DNA of 64,000 bases from Deltaproteobacteria bacterium (GTDB lineage: Bacteria; Myxococcota; UBA727; VGSZ01): positions 124,001-188,000 of the forward strand of contig JACOUT010000013.1 of assembly GCA_016177705.1 (NCBI GenBank). Reading direction: 5' to 3'. The notes below the pieces were generated by a model, which was given only the letters and a program-made list of their open reading frames with translations, was not told the origin of the DNA and ran no database searches. The translations under genes and the position numbers were made by a program. Below, in pieces: positions 44,048 through 54,094 of this stretch; within the stretch, counting starts at the first letter, position 1; each line of letters begins with the position of its first letter.

Positions 44048-44647
44048 ATGCGAATGTGCGTGTCTACCCTCATCGCCGCGCTGGTGTTGGCGACCGCGCC
44101 GGTCGCTGCGCAGGAGTCGCCGCCGCCCGAGCCGCCGCCGCCGGCCGAGCCGCCGCCGCCCGAGCCGCCGCCAGCCACAGCGCCGCCGACCGAGCCGCCA
44201 CCGCCCGAGGCGCCGCCGGCAGAAACCCCGCCGCCAGCCGCAGCGCCGGCGGCTGCTGCGCCGCCACCCGCCGACCAGCCGCCGCCCGCCGCCGCGCCTG
44301 CTGAGCCACCGCCGCCAGCCGCGGAGAGCGACGAGCCGACCGTCGAGGAGAAGCGCTTGGTCGCCTACGTCGCCACCGGCGTCACGGTGATCGCGCTGGC
44401 CTCCGGCATCACGCTTGGTGTGCTGGCCAACGACCAGTACCAGTGCGCCGCGGACGTCATCGCCTGCAACCAGGGCCGCGCCAACAAGATCGTCGGCGGC
44501 GAGCTGTTCGACGTCAGGAACGAGATCGAGCAGAAGGCCATTGCCGCCGACATCTCGTACCTGTTCGCCGCCACGGCCGCGCTGGTCGCCACCGTCAACT
44601 ACCTGCAGGGCTTCGTCTTCGTCGACGAGGCCGGGAGCGCCGAATGA
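44048..44647 (+). CDS. secreted/membrane protein with long Pro-rich stretch
   Basis: 199 residues from ATG 44048 (in-frame ATG also at 44054). Signal peptide ends near VAAQES. Residues 22-95 are almost only Pro, Glu and Ala in PPPEPPP-type repeats, consistent with a stiff periplasmic spacer. Then one or two hydrophobic helices (LVAYVATGVTVIALASGITL and ISYLFAATAALVATVNYLQG) flanking a Cys pair (CAADVIAC). ATGA overlap with the small lipoprotein downstream. Function unknown. Confidence 0.75.
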   Translation: MRMCVSTLIAALVLATAPVAAQESPPPEPPPPAEPPPPEPPPATAPPTEPPPPEAPPAETPPPAAAPAAAAPPPADQPPPAAAPAEPPPPAAESDEPTVEEKRLVAYVATGVTVIALASGITLGVLANDQYQCAADVIACNQGRANKIVGGELFDVRNEIEQKAIAADISYLFAATAALVATVNYLQGFVFVDEAGSAE

Positions 44648-44853
44648 AGCGACCCGTCAAGGTGGTGGCGGCCGTGATCGCGCTCTCGCTCGGCGTCGGC
44701 TGCACGCTCTTGCTCGACACCGAGGCGCTGATCGTGCCCTGCACGGTCGATCAGGAGTGTGACGACGCGCTCGGCGAGGGCTTCGCCTGCGAGGAGAACG
44801 CCTGCCTGCCCATCGACGAGGTCGACGAGGGCGGCGAGGGCGAGGGCGAATAG
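44644..44853 (+). CDS. small Cys-rich lipoprotein ending in EG repeats
   Basis: 69 residues; ATG 44644 overlaps the previous stop (ATGA). Signal peptide with lipobox SLGVGC, then a single Cys block (CTVDQECDDALGEGFACEEN, similar to the repeats in the 14.3-15.6 kb lipoprotein) and a terminal GGEGEGE just before TAG. Too short to contain a domain; it could be a truncated member of the EG-linker lipoprotein group seen at 47242. Confidence 0.7.
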   Translation: MKRPVKVVAAVIALSLGVGCTLLLDTEALIVPCTVDQECDDALGEGFACEENACLPIDEVDEGGEGEGE

Positions 44854-44863
44854 GCGGCGCCCT

Positions 44864-45775
44864 TCACAGGATGGTGCGCAGCGCGTCGGCCGAAGAGGCG
44901 CGCGGCCGCCAGCCGGTCGTCTGCTCGAGCTTTCGCGCCGAGAGCACGAACGGGTACTTCAGGTACGGCACCATCGCGGCCGGCGCGCGCAGGTGCGGCG
45001 GCAGCAGGCGCGCGCCGGCGTCGAGCAGGGGTGCCAGCAGCCGGCTCGGCACCGACAGCACGCGCTTGTCCACCAGGCGCGCGACCTCGTCCAAGGAGAG
45101 CCAATCGGCGGGCGCGACATTGAAGGCGCCGACGGCGTCGCAACGCGCCAGTTCGACCAGCGCGGCCGCCACGTCGGCGACGTGCGCGAACTGCAGCGGC
45201 GGCCGGCAGCCGTCGAGCGCCGGCAGCACGGGCGCGCGCGTGAGGATCTCGGTCAGGTAGCTCCGGGCGCCGGCGCCGTAGACGATGGCCGGGCGCGCGA
45301 TCGCCACCGACAGGCCGGCGCCCTCGCGGGCGACCACGTCCTCCTGCGCCAGCTTGTCCTCGGCGTAGGCGTAGGGGTTCGGGCGCAGCGGCGCGCTCTC
45401 GTCGAGCGGCACTGGGTTGTCGGGGTGGGCGCCGTAGACCGTGGCGCTCGAGGCGAGCACGAAGCGCGCGGCGCCGGACTGCCGAGCCGCGCCGAGGGCC
45501 ACACGCGTGCCCTCGACGTGCAGCCGGCGCGCCGCCGCCCGTTCGGTGGCGCCCGCGTGCGGGTCGACGCGCGCCGCCAGGTGCACCACCGCGCGCACTC
45601 GGGCCGTGCGCAGGAGCTCCGTCAGTCGGGGCGCAGCGTCGGGCGCCAACAGGTCGAGCGGCACTGCGCCGACGCGATCGACGACGAGGGGCACTGCCCC
45701 TCGTCGCTCGAGCTCGGCCACGACGGCGCGGCCGATGAAGCCGGCGCCGCCGATCACCGCGACCGCGTCGGCCAA
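44864..45775 (-). CDS. NAD-dependent epimerase/dehydratase
   Basis: 303 residues with TTG 45775 as start (GGGGAG six bases upstream); no other start fits between the recA stop and the Rossmann motif, apart from a GTG at 45757. AVIGGAGFIGRAVVAELERR (NAD-binding), HLAARVDP, the Ser/Thr in FVLASSATVYG, YAYAEDKLAQEDVV (Tyr-x3-Lys), and late PLQFAHVADVAAALVELA. Extended SDR family, acting on sugar nucleotides or sterol-type substrates. It lies 19 bases downstream of recA on the same strand, presumably co-transcribed. Confidence 0.85.
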   Translation of the reverse strand: MADAVAVIGGAGFIGRAVVAELERRGAVPLVVDRVGAVPLDLLAPDAAPRLTELLRTARVRAVVHLAARVDPHAGATERAAARRLHVEGTRVALGAARQSGAARFVLASSATVYGAHPDNPVPLDESAPLRPNPYAYAEDKLAQEDVVAREGAGLSVAIARPAIVYGAGARSYLTEILTRAPVLPALDGCRPPLQFAHVADVAAALVELARCDAVGAFNVAPADWLSLDEVARLVDKRVLSVPSRLLAPLLDAGARLLPPHLRAPAAMVPYLKYPFVLSARKLEQTTGWRPRASSADALRTIL

Positions 45776-45794
45776 CTCGTGCTCCCCGGCGCCC

Positions 45795-46994
<1,200 letters not shown>

Positions 46995-47014
46995 ACTGGT
47001 GCTCCTGTTCATCT

Positions 47015-47029
47015 GTTCAGGCACTGAAC
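47015..47029. promoter_or_regulatory. palindromic operator candidate upstream of recA
   Basis: GTTCAG-GCA-CTGAAC is a perfect 6+3+6 palindrome whose near end is 21 bases upstream of the recA ATG. The half-site GTTCAG/CTGAAC is the one I recall from the Myxococcus LexA box, although there the two halves face the other way with a 4-base spacer. SOS-type repression is therefore likely but the exact regulator is inferred. Confidence 0.55.
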
Positions 47030-47241
47030 GCCTGTCACGGTAAACCAAAAGACCCGCGCCTGCCAAGTAGAGACTGCCAAGCGGGAACCGCAAGGCGAGC
47101 TGCCGCCGGCCGGACGCATCGTCCCTTCTGTCGTATCTCCGTACCGAGCGGGCGCTTCTTGCGCAGCGCGATCCAGCCCCCGCAACCTCCGGGCTGTCGA
47201 GCCCGGACACCCGTGGTAAATGCGCGCCCGGAGGAACCGTC

Positions 47242-48405
47242 ATGACGAAGACCCTGACCCTGTCCGCGCTGGCGTTTGCGTTCTCCGGAGCCCTGGTCGC
47301 GTGCGTCGGGGCCGAAGGTGAAGGCGAGGGCGAGGGCGAAGGTGAGGGCGAGGGCGAGGGCGAGGGCGAGGGCGAGGGTGAAGGTGAGGGCGAGGGTGAG
47401 GGCGAGGGTGAGGGCGAGGGTGAGGGTGAAGGCGAGGGCGCCAGCGGCCTCTTGGTGCTGACGAGCTACCACCCGCGCCTGGTCGCGCTCGACGGCGGCG
47501 CCACCACCGAGGTGCTGGGCTCCGTGATGGGCTTCTCGGGCGTCCAGACCTACCGCTACGGCATCTTCGACGTCTCGGCGGACGGCGCGCAGGTCGTCGT
47601 CTTTCACGAGAACGGCGCGAGCGCGCCGGCGTCGGACGATCGGATCGTGCTGCATGACCTGCAGGGCACGGCGGCGCCGCGCTCGCTGCTCAAGAGCACA
47701 TCAAGCCTCGGTACGTTCCCCCGTTCGCCGTGCATGACGCCAGACGGCCAGCGCGTGCTGGTGCTCCCTGCCAACGTCACCGGTATCTGGGCGCTCGACG
47801 TCGACACCGACGCGGCAACGCAAACGCCCGTGCTGGTGGCCGACATCGCCGGCGAGAGCGACCTGCGCACGCCGTTCTACTGGAACGGCGACTGCACCGC
47901 GTTCATCGCCAACGGCTACCGCAGCGCCGACACGAACAACGGCAGCACCAATGTGGTCTACGTCGACGCCGCCACCGGGACCATCACGCGCGTCTCGCAG
48001 GAGGGCACCGGCGGCAAGACGCTGGCTCAGGAGGCGAACTTCGCGGGCTGCTCAGGGACCGCATGCCGCACCTCCAAGAACGGCGGCCTCGCAGGTCAGA
48101 TGGGGTTCTTGGCCGATGGCTCCGTCTGGTTCGAGTCAAACCGCGACGAGTGGATCGACAGCGGCGGCAACCCCCAAGGTGCGTCGCTGGTGCTGCGCTG
48201 GGATCCCGCCAGCCCCACCGCGTTCGCGGCACTCACCGCCTATACCGGCCCCAAGCCCTGGGCGGTCAGCAGGGACGGCACGCGCTACGCTGTGGCCACC
48301 GGCAACACGGTGCAGATCTTCGACGACAGCGACGCGGTCGTGGCCACGTCGGACTTCGACTTCAACGCGGCGAACGTCGCGGGCTACATGCGCTTCGTGC
48401 CTTGA
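47242..48405 (+). CDS. lipoprotein with (Glu-Gly)21 linker and propeller-like body
   Basis: 387 residues from ATG 47242 with GGAGGAA. Signal peptide with lipobox ALVAC, then 21 uninterrupted Glu-Gly pairs (residues 25-66) that put a long acidic spacer between lipid anchor and domain. The body has repeating beta segments (GIFDVSADGAQVVVFHENGA, CMTPDGQRVLVLPANVTGIW, AVSRDGTRYAVATGNTVQIF), like WD40/PD40-type propellers. A Cys pair lies in FAGCSGTACRTS. Divergent from recA across 247 bases. Function unknown. Confidence 0.85.
   Translation: MTKTLTLSALAFAFSGALVACVGAEGEGEGEGEGEGEGEGEGEGEGEGEGEGEGEGEGEGEGEGEGASGLLVLTSYHPRLVALDGGATTEVLGSVMGFSGVQTYRYGIFDVSADGAQVVVFHENGASAPASDDRIVLHDLQGTAAPRSLLKSTSSLGTFPRSPCMTPDGQRVLVLPANVTGIWALDVDTDAATQTPVLVADIAGESDLRTPFYWNGDCTAFIANGYRSADTNNGSTNVVYVDAATGTITRVSQEGTGGKTLAQEANFAGCSGTACRTSKNGGLAGQMGFLADGSVWFESNRDEWIDSGGNPQGASLVLRWDPASPTAFAALTAYTGPKPWAVSRDGTRYAVATGNTVQIFDDSDAVVATSDFDFNAANVAGYMRFVP
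47314..47439 (+). repeat. hexanucleotide tandem array encoding (EG)21
   Basis: 21 copies of GA(A/G)GG(C/T), 126 bases, nearly all GAGGGC with scattered GAAGGT/GAGGGT variants. Period six keeps the frame, so slippage changes linker length only. Confidence 0.95.
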
Positions 48406-48406
48406 C

Positions 48407-49138
48407 ATGAGCCGCACCCGCACCCCTCGACGACCAGCCGCGACCCGACCTCGGGCACCAGCCGCGGCAGCGCCGGCTGCGCCGCGCGTCACTCCCGAAG
48501 CGCAGCGGTTCATCGCCGAACTGGCGCGCCGGCAGGACCGCGCGTGGTTCTCGACAAGGAAGGACCAGCTCGCCGCGTTGCTGCACGGGCCGGTGGAGCA
48601 GATCCTGCGGGAGACCGGCGCGCGCCTCATCGGCGCCTTCCCGGGGGTCGAGGACGCCGTCCCCAAGGTCTTTCGCATCTACCGCGACGTCCGCTTCTCC
48701 AAGGACAAGTCGCCGTTCAAGGACCACGTGGGCGGGACGCTCGGCACGGGAGCGTTCGGCGTCTACTTCCACGTCGAGGGCAAGGACGTCTTCGGCGCCG
48801 TTGGCGCGTACGACATGGACCCCGCGCAGCTCAAGCGCTACCGCGCCGCCGTGGCGTCGAGCAGCCTCGGCCCGTCGCTGCTTGCCGAGACCGGCAAGCT
48901 GCTGCGGCAGGGCTTCGAGCTGATGAGCATCGACACGTTGGCGCGCGCGCCGGCCGGCGTCGATGCGGCGCACCCCTGCATCGAGCTGCTCAAGCACAAG
49001 GGCTATGCGCTGGTGCTGCCTCGGCCCTCCAAGAAGGCGCTCGTCGACGGCTCGCTGCCCGACCTGCTTGCGGCGCAGCTGAAGAAGGCGAGGCCCGCGC
49101 TCACGCTCGTCGACCGGGCGATGGCGGCACGCGGCTAA
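48407..49138 (+). CDS. DUF2461-family protein
   Basis: 243 residues from ATG 48407, one base after the upstream stop. Basic Ala/Pro-rich N-terminus (about 27 residues), then the family core: FIAELARRQDRAWFSTRKDQ, KVFRIYRDVRFSKDKSPFKD, GVYFHVEGKDVFGAVGAYDM, LLRQGFELMSIDTLARAPAG and CIELLKHKGYALVLPRPS. The family is widespread with unknown function. Confidence 0.85.
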   Translation: MSRTRTPRRPAATRPRAPAAAAPAAPRVTPEAQRFIAELARRQDRAWFSTRKDQLAALLHGPVEQILRETGARLIGAFPGVEDAVPKVFRIYRDVRFSKDKSPFKDHVGGTLGTGAFGVYFHVEGKDVFGAVGAYDMDPAQLKRYRAAVASSSLGPSLLAETGKLLRQGFELMSIDTLARAPAGVDAAHPCIELLKHKGYALVLPRPSKKALVDGSLPDLLAAQLKKARPALTLVDRAMAARG

Positions 49139-49159
49139 CAGACGCTCGAGCAGCGGCTC

Positions 49160-49202
49160 CCCGTCGGGCGCGTCTCCTGCGCAAGCACCGTCAACCGACG
49201 GG
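49160..49202. terminator. inverted repeat between convergent genes
   Basis: CCCGTCGG (49160-49167) and CCGACGGG (49195-49202) form a perfect 8-bp stem around a 27-base loop, in the 91-base gap between the convergent DUF2461 and S41 genes. No T-run on either strand; possible bidirectional terminator assisted by Rho. Confidence 0.3.
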
Positions 49203-49229
49203 CATGTTCCTCCCGGCGTGATCGGCGTG

Positions 49230-52200
49230 CTACCGAGCGCCCTTGGCGAGCGGATCGCCCTTCTTCGAGTACACGGTCATCACCTCGCGCTGCGCGAACT
49301 CGTCATCTTCGCGCGCCACCACGGTGATGACGTTGACGCCGGGCTTGAGCTTGACCTCGCGCTTCAGCACGGTGTTGGTCGGCCCACGCGATGCCTTGAA
49401 GGCCTCGAAGTAGACCTTCTGGTCGTCGACAAACAGGTAGCCGTCCTTGACCGGCCCGTCGTCCTCGATGCGCGCCTCCACCGTGAAGGTGTCGCCCTCG
49501 ACCACGGCGAGCGCGCCGCCCGGGAAGGTGATGTGCGGCGGATCGCGGCCATAGACCCAGGAGAGGCCTTGCGGCTGCCCGTCGGCGCCCACGGCCGCCT
49601 TGCCCTTGCTCGGCCCGACGCCGTTTTGCGCCACGTAGCCGTACATGCTGCCGAGCTTGACGCGCACGAAGCCGTTCACCTCGGCGACGGCGTCGAAGCG
49701 GGTGCCGCCCTCGGCATGCGCCAGCACGGGTGCTGTGCCGTCGGCGGCGGCGAGCACGGTGGTGGCGCCGGTCGCCTCCACCACGCCCTTCTTCTTCTTC
49801 ACCTCGGTCTGCGCGGCCTTGATGGGGAACTGCAGGCGCTCGACAAGCACGTCACCGGTGACGGCGTCGAACACCTGCAGGCGCAGATCGGCCTTGGGCG
49901 GCGCCTTGCCCGCCTCGGGCTGCACCTTGAAGCCGAAGCGCGCCACGCCCGCCGACGCGGGCTTGAGTGCCTCGAGCTTCTGACGCCCGGTCTCGATGAA
50001 GGTCTCGGAGCCGCCCAGGTTCTTCAACAGCGCGGTCGGCTCCTCGGAGGGGCCGGTGCCGGCGTTCTTGATCGACACCACCAGCTCGACGCTCTCGCCC
50101 GCCTGCAGCAGGCCGTCGCCGTTGCCGCCGCGCGTGTCGTCGATGAACAGCGCGTACGAGAAGCGCGGCCGCGCCACCGCATTGATGGTGACCGGCACGT
50201 CGAGCGTCGCCAGCTTGGCGCGCTCGTCGCCGAAGGTGAGGCGCACCAGGTCGCGCCGCGATTGCAGCTCCTTCGGCACCTTCATGGTGACGGTCCACTC
50301 GCGCGCCTGACCGGCGTCGAGCTTGCCGAACAACAGCTCGTGGTCGGAGAACAGCCCCATGGTCGCCTGGGTGTTGGCGCGCACGCGGTAGAGCGGTGTC
50401 GCGCCGGTGTTCTTCGCCTGCACCGTCACCTTGAGCGTGCCGCCGGCGTCGGCGGGCTCGGCCGCCACCACGGTCGTCGTGAGCGCGCCCGTGGCGGGCG
50501 CGGCGGCGAGCTTGCCGGTCGTGGCCGGTTCGCGCGACCAGTCGATGCCGAGCTTCGAGAGCGCCGCGTCGATGCGCGCGTCCTCCTCGGCGCTGACCTC
50601 GTCGATCACCGCCTTGATGGCCTCGAGCTGACGGTCGCGGCTGGTGAAGGGCGCCTTCGTGACCAGGCGGCGCGCGAAGCGGATCTCGAAGTCCTCGGCG
50701 AACTTGGTGGAGACGTCGCGGCGCTCGCGCTCGTCCTCGGAGAGCTGCTCTGCCAGGTAGGCGAGCTGGTAGCGCGACTCGTGCTTGCGCGTGCGCGCGT
50801 CGTCGAGGTGGCGGTCGAGGTCTTCTTCGCGCGTGTGCTCGTCGGGGAACAGGTTGAGGTCGTCCTTGTCATCGGCCTGTACCGCCAACACGTCGACATC
50901 GGGCGTGATGCCGACGGACTGGATGCTCTCGTCGCCGGGCGTCAGGTACTGGCCGATGGTGAGCTTGAGCGAGCTCTGGTCGGGGAAGTCATAGAGCTGC
51001 TGCACCGAGCCCTTGCCGAAGGTCTGGTCGCCGACGATGAGCCCGCGGCCGCGGTTCTTGATGGCGCCGGCGACGATCTCGGAGGCTGAGGCGCTACCGC
51101 CGTTCACCAGCACGATCAGCGGGTGGTCGAGGTGCGGACGGTTGCCCTGCGCGCGGATCTCGCGGCGCTCACCGGCCGAGCCGCCGTCTTGCGTGATGAC
51201 GAGGACGCCGTCGGTCATGAACAGGTTCGAGACCTCGACGGCCTGTTCGAGCAGCCCGCCCGGGTTGTTGCGCAGGTCGAGCACCAGGCCGGCGAGGCGC
51301 TTGCCTGCCTGCTTCTCCATCGCGACCACCGCCTCCGCGACGTCCTCGGCGGTGTGGCCCTGGAACTGCTTGATCTTGACGTAGCCGATGCGCCCAGCCT
51401 GCTTGTCGGTCTCGTCGAGCAACTGGTGGGTCACCGAGTCCACTTTGATGACCGCCCGCACGATGTCGAAGCGCTGCGGCTCGTCCCACCCTTTGCGCAG
51501 GATCCACACGACCACCGTCGTGCCGGGCTTGCCGCGCAGCCGCTCGACCGCCTCGTCGAGGCCCATGTTGACCGTCGACTCCTCGCCGATCTTGACGATC
51601 TTGTCCTGCGCCTTGACACCCGCGCGATCGGCCGGCGTGCCGTCGATGGGCGAGATGACGGTGAGCGCGCCGTCCCTGATGGAGATGACGATGCCGAGGC
51701 CGCCGAACTCGCCCTTGGTGTTGAGCTTCATCTCCTGGGAGAACTTGGGCTCGAGCAGCACCGAGTGCGGGTCGAGCTTGGAGAGCATGCCGTTGACGGC
51801 CGCGTACTCGACGTCGCGGCGATCGACATCGGTAGAGATGCGCGTCTCGAGGAAGCGGAACACGTCGCGCAGTTTGAAGGACAGCTCCCACAGCGAGGTG
51901 ACGTCGTCGAGCGGGAAGGGCCGGCGCTCGGCGCCCACCACCACCACCACTTCGTCACGCCCCTCCTCGACCAGCACCTCGGGCACGTACTTCTCGACGG
52001 AGTCGAGCGCGGCCACCAGCATCTCCTTCGGACGGATGCGCTGGGGCTCGACGTACTGCTCCTTGACCAGCAACACCACGCGGTTGAACACGCGCAGCGA
52101 GCTGAGGCGGTAGTCCTCGTCGTCGTCGGCGTCTCGGGCGCGCGATCCGGCCGCGACCAGCGCGACGCCGAGCACGAGCGGCAGCAGGAAGGGCCAGGTG

Positions 52201-52232
52201 GGGAAGCGGTGCCGGCGGACGAGCGAGCCCAC
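49230..52232 (-). CDS. large S41 (CtpA/Prc-like) periplasmic protease
   Basis: 1000 residues from GTG 52232 with GGAGGTTTC. Signal anchor 1-30, an N-terminal helical domain, a PDZ domain (about 165-250: LGIVISIRDGALTVISPIDG, TPADRAGVKAQDKIVKIGE) and the S41 protease core (about 260-450) with the nucleophile in VNGGSASASEIVAGAI and the general-base Lys in GDQTFGKGSVQQLY. Beyond ~560 it adds about 440 residues of CARDB/SH3-like beta domains (TVQAKNTGATPLYRVRANTQ, VRVKLGSMYGYVAQNGVG, a carboxy-terminal Ig-like unit). Roughly twice the usual length. Likely tail-specific processing of envelope proteins. Confidence 0.93.
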   Translation of the reverse strand: MGSLVRRHRFPTWPFLLPLVLGVALVAAGSRARDADDDEDYRLSSLRVFNRVVLLVKEQYVEPQRIRPKEMLVAALDSVEKYVPEVLVEEGRDEVVVVVGAERRPFPLDDVTSLWELSFKLRDVFRFLETRISTDVDRRDVEYAAVNGMLSKLDPHSVLLEPKFSQEMKLNTKGEFGGLGIVISIRDGALTVISPIDGTPADRAGVKAQDKIVKIGEESTVNMGLDEAVERLRGKPGTTVVVWILRKGWDEPQRFDIVRAVIKVDSVTHQLLDETDKQAGRIGYVKIKQFQGHTAEDVAEAVVAMEKQAGKRLAGLVLDLRNNPGGLLEQAVEVSNLFMTDGVLVITQDGGSAGERREIRAQGNRPHLDHPLIVLVNGGSASASEIVAGAIKNRGRGLIVGDQTFGKGSVQQLYDFPDQSSLKLTIGQYLTPGDESIQSVGITPDVDVLAVQADDKDDLNLFPDEHTREEDLDRHLDDARTRKHESRYQLAYLAEQLSEDERERRDVSTKFAEDFEIRFARRLVTKAPFTSRDRQLEAIKAVIDEVSAEEDARIDAALSKLGIDWSREPATTGKLAAAPATGALTTTVVAAEPADAGGTLKVTVQAKNTGATPLYRVRANTQATMGLFSDHELLFGKLDAGQAREWTVTMKVPKELQSRRDLVRLTFGDERAKLATLDVPVTINAVARPRFSYALFIDDTRGGNGDGLLQAGESVELVVSIKNAGTGPSEEPTALLKNLGGSETFIETGRQKLEALKPASAGVARFGFKVQPEAGKAPPKADLRLQVFDAVTGDVLVERLQFPIKAAQTEVKKKKGVVEATGATTVLAAADGTAPVLAHAEGGTRFDAVAEVNGFVRVKLGSMYGYVAQNGVGPSKGKAAVGADGQPQGLSWVYGRDPPHITFPGGALAVVEGDTFTVEARIEDDGPVKDGYLFVDDQKVYFEAFKASRGPTNTVLKREVKLKPGVNVITVVAREDDEFAQREVMTVYSKKGDPLAKGAR

Positions 52233-52367
52233 GAAACCTCCGGGGAGTGCCGCGCACGCGCGTCGCCCAACGGCAACGCACGTCGACCGTGGCGCAGTCC
52301 CGCTCCTCGAAGGTACGGTTTCCCACCGCCCGGCGGCAACCTCGCGCCTACGGTCAGCTCACGCGCC

Positions 52368-53897
52368 TTACTCGCCGGGCACGGGCTCTCCGGGCGGGGC
52401 ATCCGGCGTCGCCGGCGGTGGCGAGGTGCCCTCGGGGGGCTTCGACGCCGCTGGGGCGGGCTTGGGCTCCCCGTTGTCGTGCGGTGTGGGCTCAGCGGCG
52501 GGCGCCGACGGCTCGACGGCGGGCGGCGCCGCTTCGACGGGCGGCGGTACCGCCTCTACGGCGGGCGGCGCCGCCTCGGCCGCGCGCGCCGTCTCCTGCT
52601 CGCGCAAGATGTCGGCGACGGCGACCGGTTGCGTCACGGTGGGAGGAAGCGCCGACGCCTCGATCTGTGCCGCCGTCACCTCTTGGGTGTGCGCCGGAGC
52701 GGCGAACTCGTGTGCCTCCGCCTCGATCTGGGCCGTCGACACCTCCTGGGTGTGCGGCGGCGAGGCGAACTCGCGGGACTCGGCCTCGATTTGCGCGACC
52801 GACACCTCTTGCGTGGTCGTGGGCGGGAGCGACGGCTGCGCGTTTGGCCCCGACAGCTCCGGCAGCGGCGGCGCGCCGACGTCGGCCGCCTCAGGCGGCA
52901 GGTCGGCAAGGCTCATGACGCCGGTGGCACCGCGCTGACGGTGCTCGGGTGGCACCTCGCCGTCCAGGAAGGCCGGCTTGGTGTTGCGCCCCCTCGACAA
53001 CGCCGCCTCGCGCGCGTCCTTGAACCAAGCGCGCCAGCGCGTGCGCAGCTCGTCGACCGCCGCCTGACTCCACTCGGGTGCCTTGGCGCCGGCGAGCGCC
53101 GCCGAGATCGCCGCGGCGTCGGGCTCGCCCGTGGCGAAGGTCTCACCGACGCGGTCGGCGAGCAGCACGAAGGAGTTGACCGCCGCCTGTGCCTTCTCGA
53201 CGAAGGCGACGCCCTCGAACTGGGACGCGCGCACCGCTTGATCGTCGGCGCCGAGCGACGGCGGCAGCGCGCCGCTCTCGACCAACGCGGCCACCTCCGC
53301 CACCAGGCTCTTCACCCAGCGCTGCAGCAGGGCGTCGCCGGGGCCACCGCCGTGGACCGAGGCGAGCGCGCGGTTGGCGTGCGCGAGCACGCGGCGCGTG
53401 GCGTCGCCGTCGGTGAGCGCCAGCACCGGCTGCAGCTCGTGCGCGAGATCCTTCTCGCGCGGCAGCGTCGCCTGCAGCCACAGGCGCGCCTGCGCGCGCT
53501 CCACGCCGGCGCGCTCGACCGGCTGCATGCTCGCGGTCAGGCCGCCGACGGCCTGCTCCAACAGCTCGTACGAAAGGAGGCCGAGGGCGAGCGCCACGCG
53601 CGCCAGGCCACCGAGCCCACCGGGCTCCCCGGCGGCGACAGCGGCGATCAGCTCGGTGCGCGCGCTGCCCGGCGTGGCGGTCAAGAGCTTCTGCCACCGC
53701 GCCACCTCGCCGGCGCGCGAGAACAGGCGCCGCAAGAACGACATGCCGCGCCGCTCGTTGGCCGGCAGCGAGGCAAGCGTGGCGCCGAGCGCTACCAGCG
53801 CCGGGCGGCGCGCCAAGGCCTCGGAAGCCAAGGGATGCAGACCCTCGGCGAAGCGCAGTCGCCGCGCGAACACCAGATGCAGGTAGAGGTCGGCCAT
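52368..53897 (-). CDS. protein with TQEV/AQIEA tail repeats (ZnDPC-like N-terminus?)
   Basis: 509 residues from ATG 53897. The start MADLYLHLVFARRLRFAEG resembles zinc-dependent phospholipase C/nuclease-like proteins (which begin with an xPDLxTHxxFA helix), but the expected full metal site is not evident, so this is weak. Residues 50-330 are helical. Then four copies of a 12-residue motif (TQEVSVAQIEAE, TQEVSTAQIEAE, TQEVTAAQIEAS, TQPVAVADILRE) spaced 21, 21 and 18 residues apart, followed by a Pro/Glu/Ala-rich tail. Likely a scaffold. Confidence 0.7.
   Translation of the reverse strand: MADLYLHLVFARRLRFAEGLHPLASEALARRPALVALGATLASLPANERRGMSFLRRLFSRAGEVARWQKLLTATPGSARTELIAAVAAGEPGGLGGLARVALALGLLSYELLEQAVGGLTASMQPVERAGVERAQARLWLQATLPREKDLAHELQPVLALTDGDATRRVLAHANRALASVHGGGPGDALLQRWVKSLVAEVAALVESGALPPSLGADDQAVRASQFEGVAFVEKAQAAVNSFVLLADRVGETFATGEPDAAAISAALAGAKAPEWSQAAVDELRTRWRAWFKDAREAALSRGRNTKPAFLDGEVPPEHRQRGATGVMSLADLPPEAADVGAPPLPELSGPNAQPSLPPTTTQEVSVAQIEAESREFASPPHTQEVSTAQIEAEAHEFAAPAHTQEVTAAQIEASALPPTVTQPVAVADILREQETARAAEAAPPAVEAVPPPVEAAPPAVEPSAPAAEPTPHDNGEPKPAPAASKPPEGTSPPPATPDAPPGEPVPGE
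52599..52814 (-). repeat. four 12-residue coding repeats (TQEV-x2-AQIEA)
   Basis: Copies at 52779-52814, 52716-52751, 52653-52688 and a diverged fourth at 52599-52634. DNA identity among the first three is high, with 63-base spacing between consecutive starts. Confidence 0.85.
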
Positions 53898-54094
53898 CGG
53901 AGCGACGCCCGCGGGCATCGCCGGCAAATCTAGTCCCGATTGGCGCCGGGAACCAAGCGTCGTCCGCCCCGCGCGCGCGGACGCGCACCTTTCGTGCGGA
54001 ACCCCCATCGGTCTTCGGCCGGAGCGCCGCTGGTCGGCGTGCGCGTGCGCTGGTTGCTTGCCGGCCGGCCGAAGCCTGGTAGGTTGCGCGCGCC

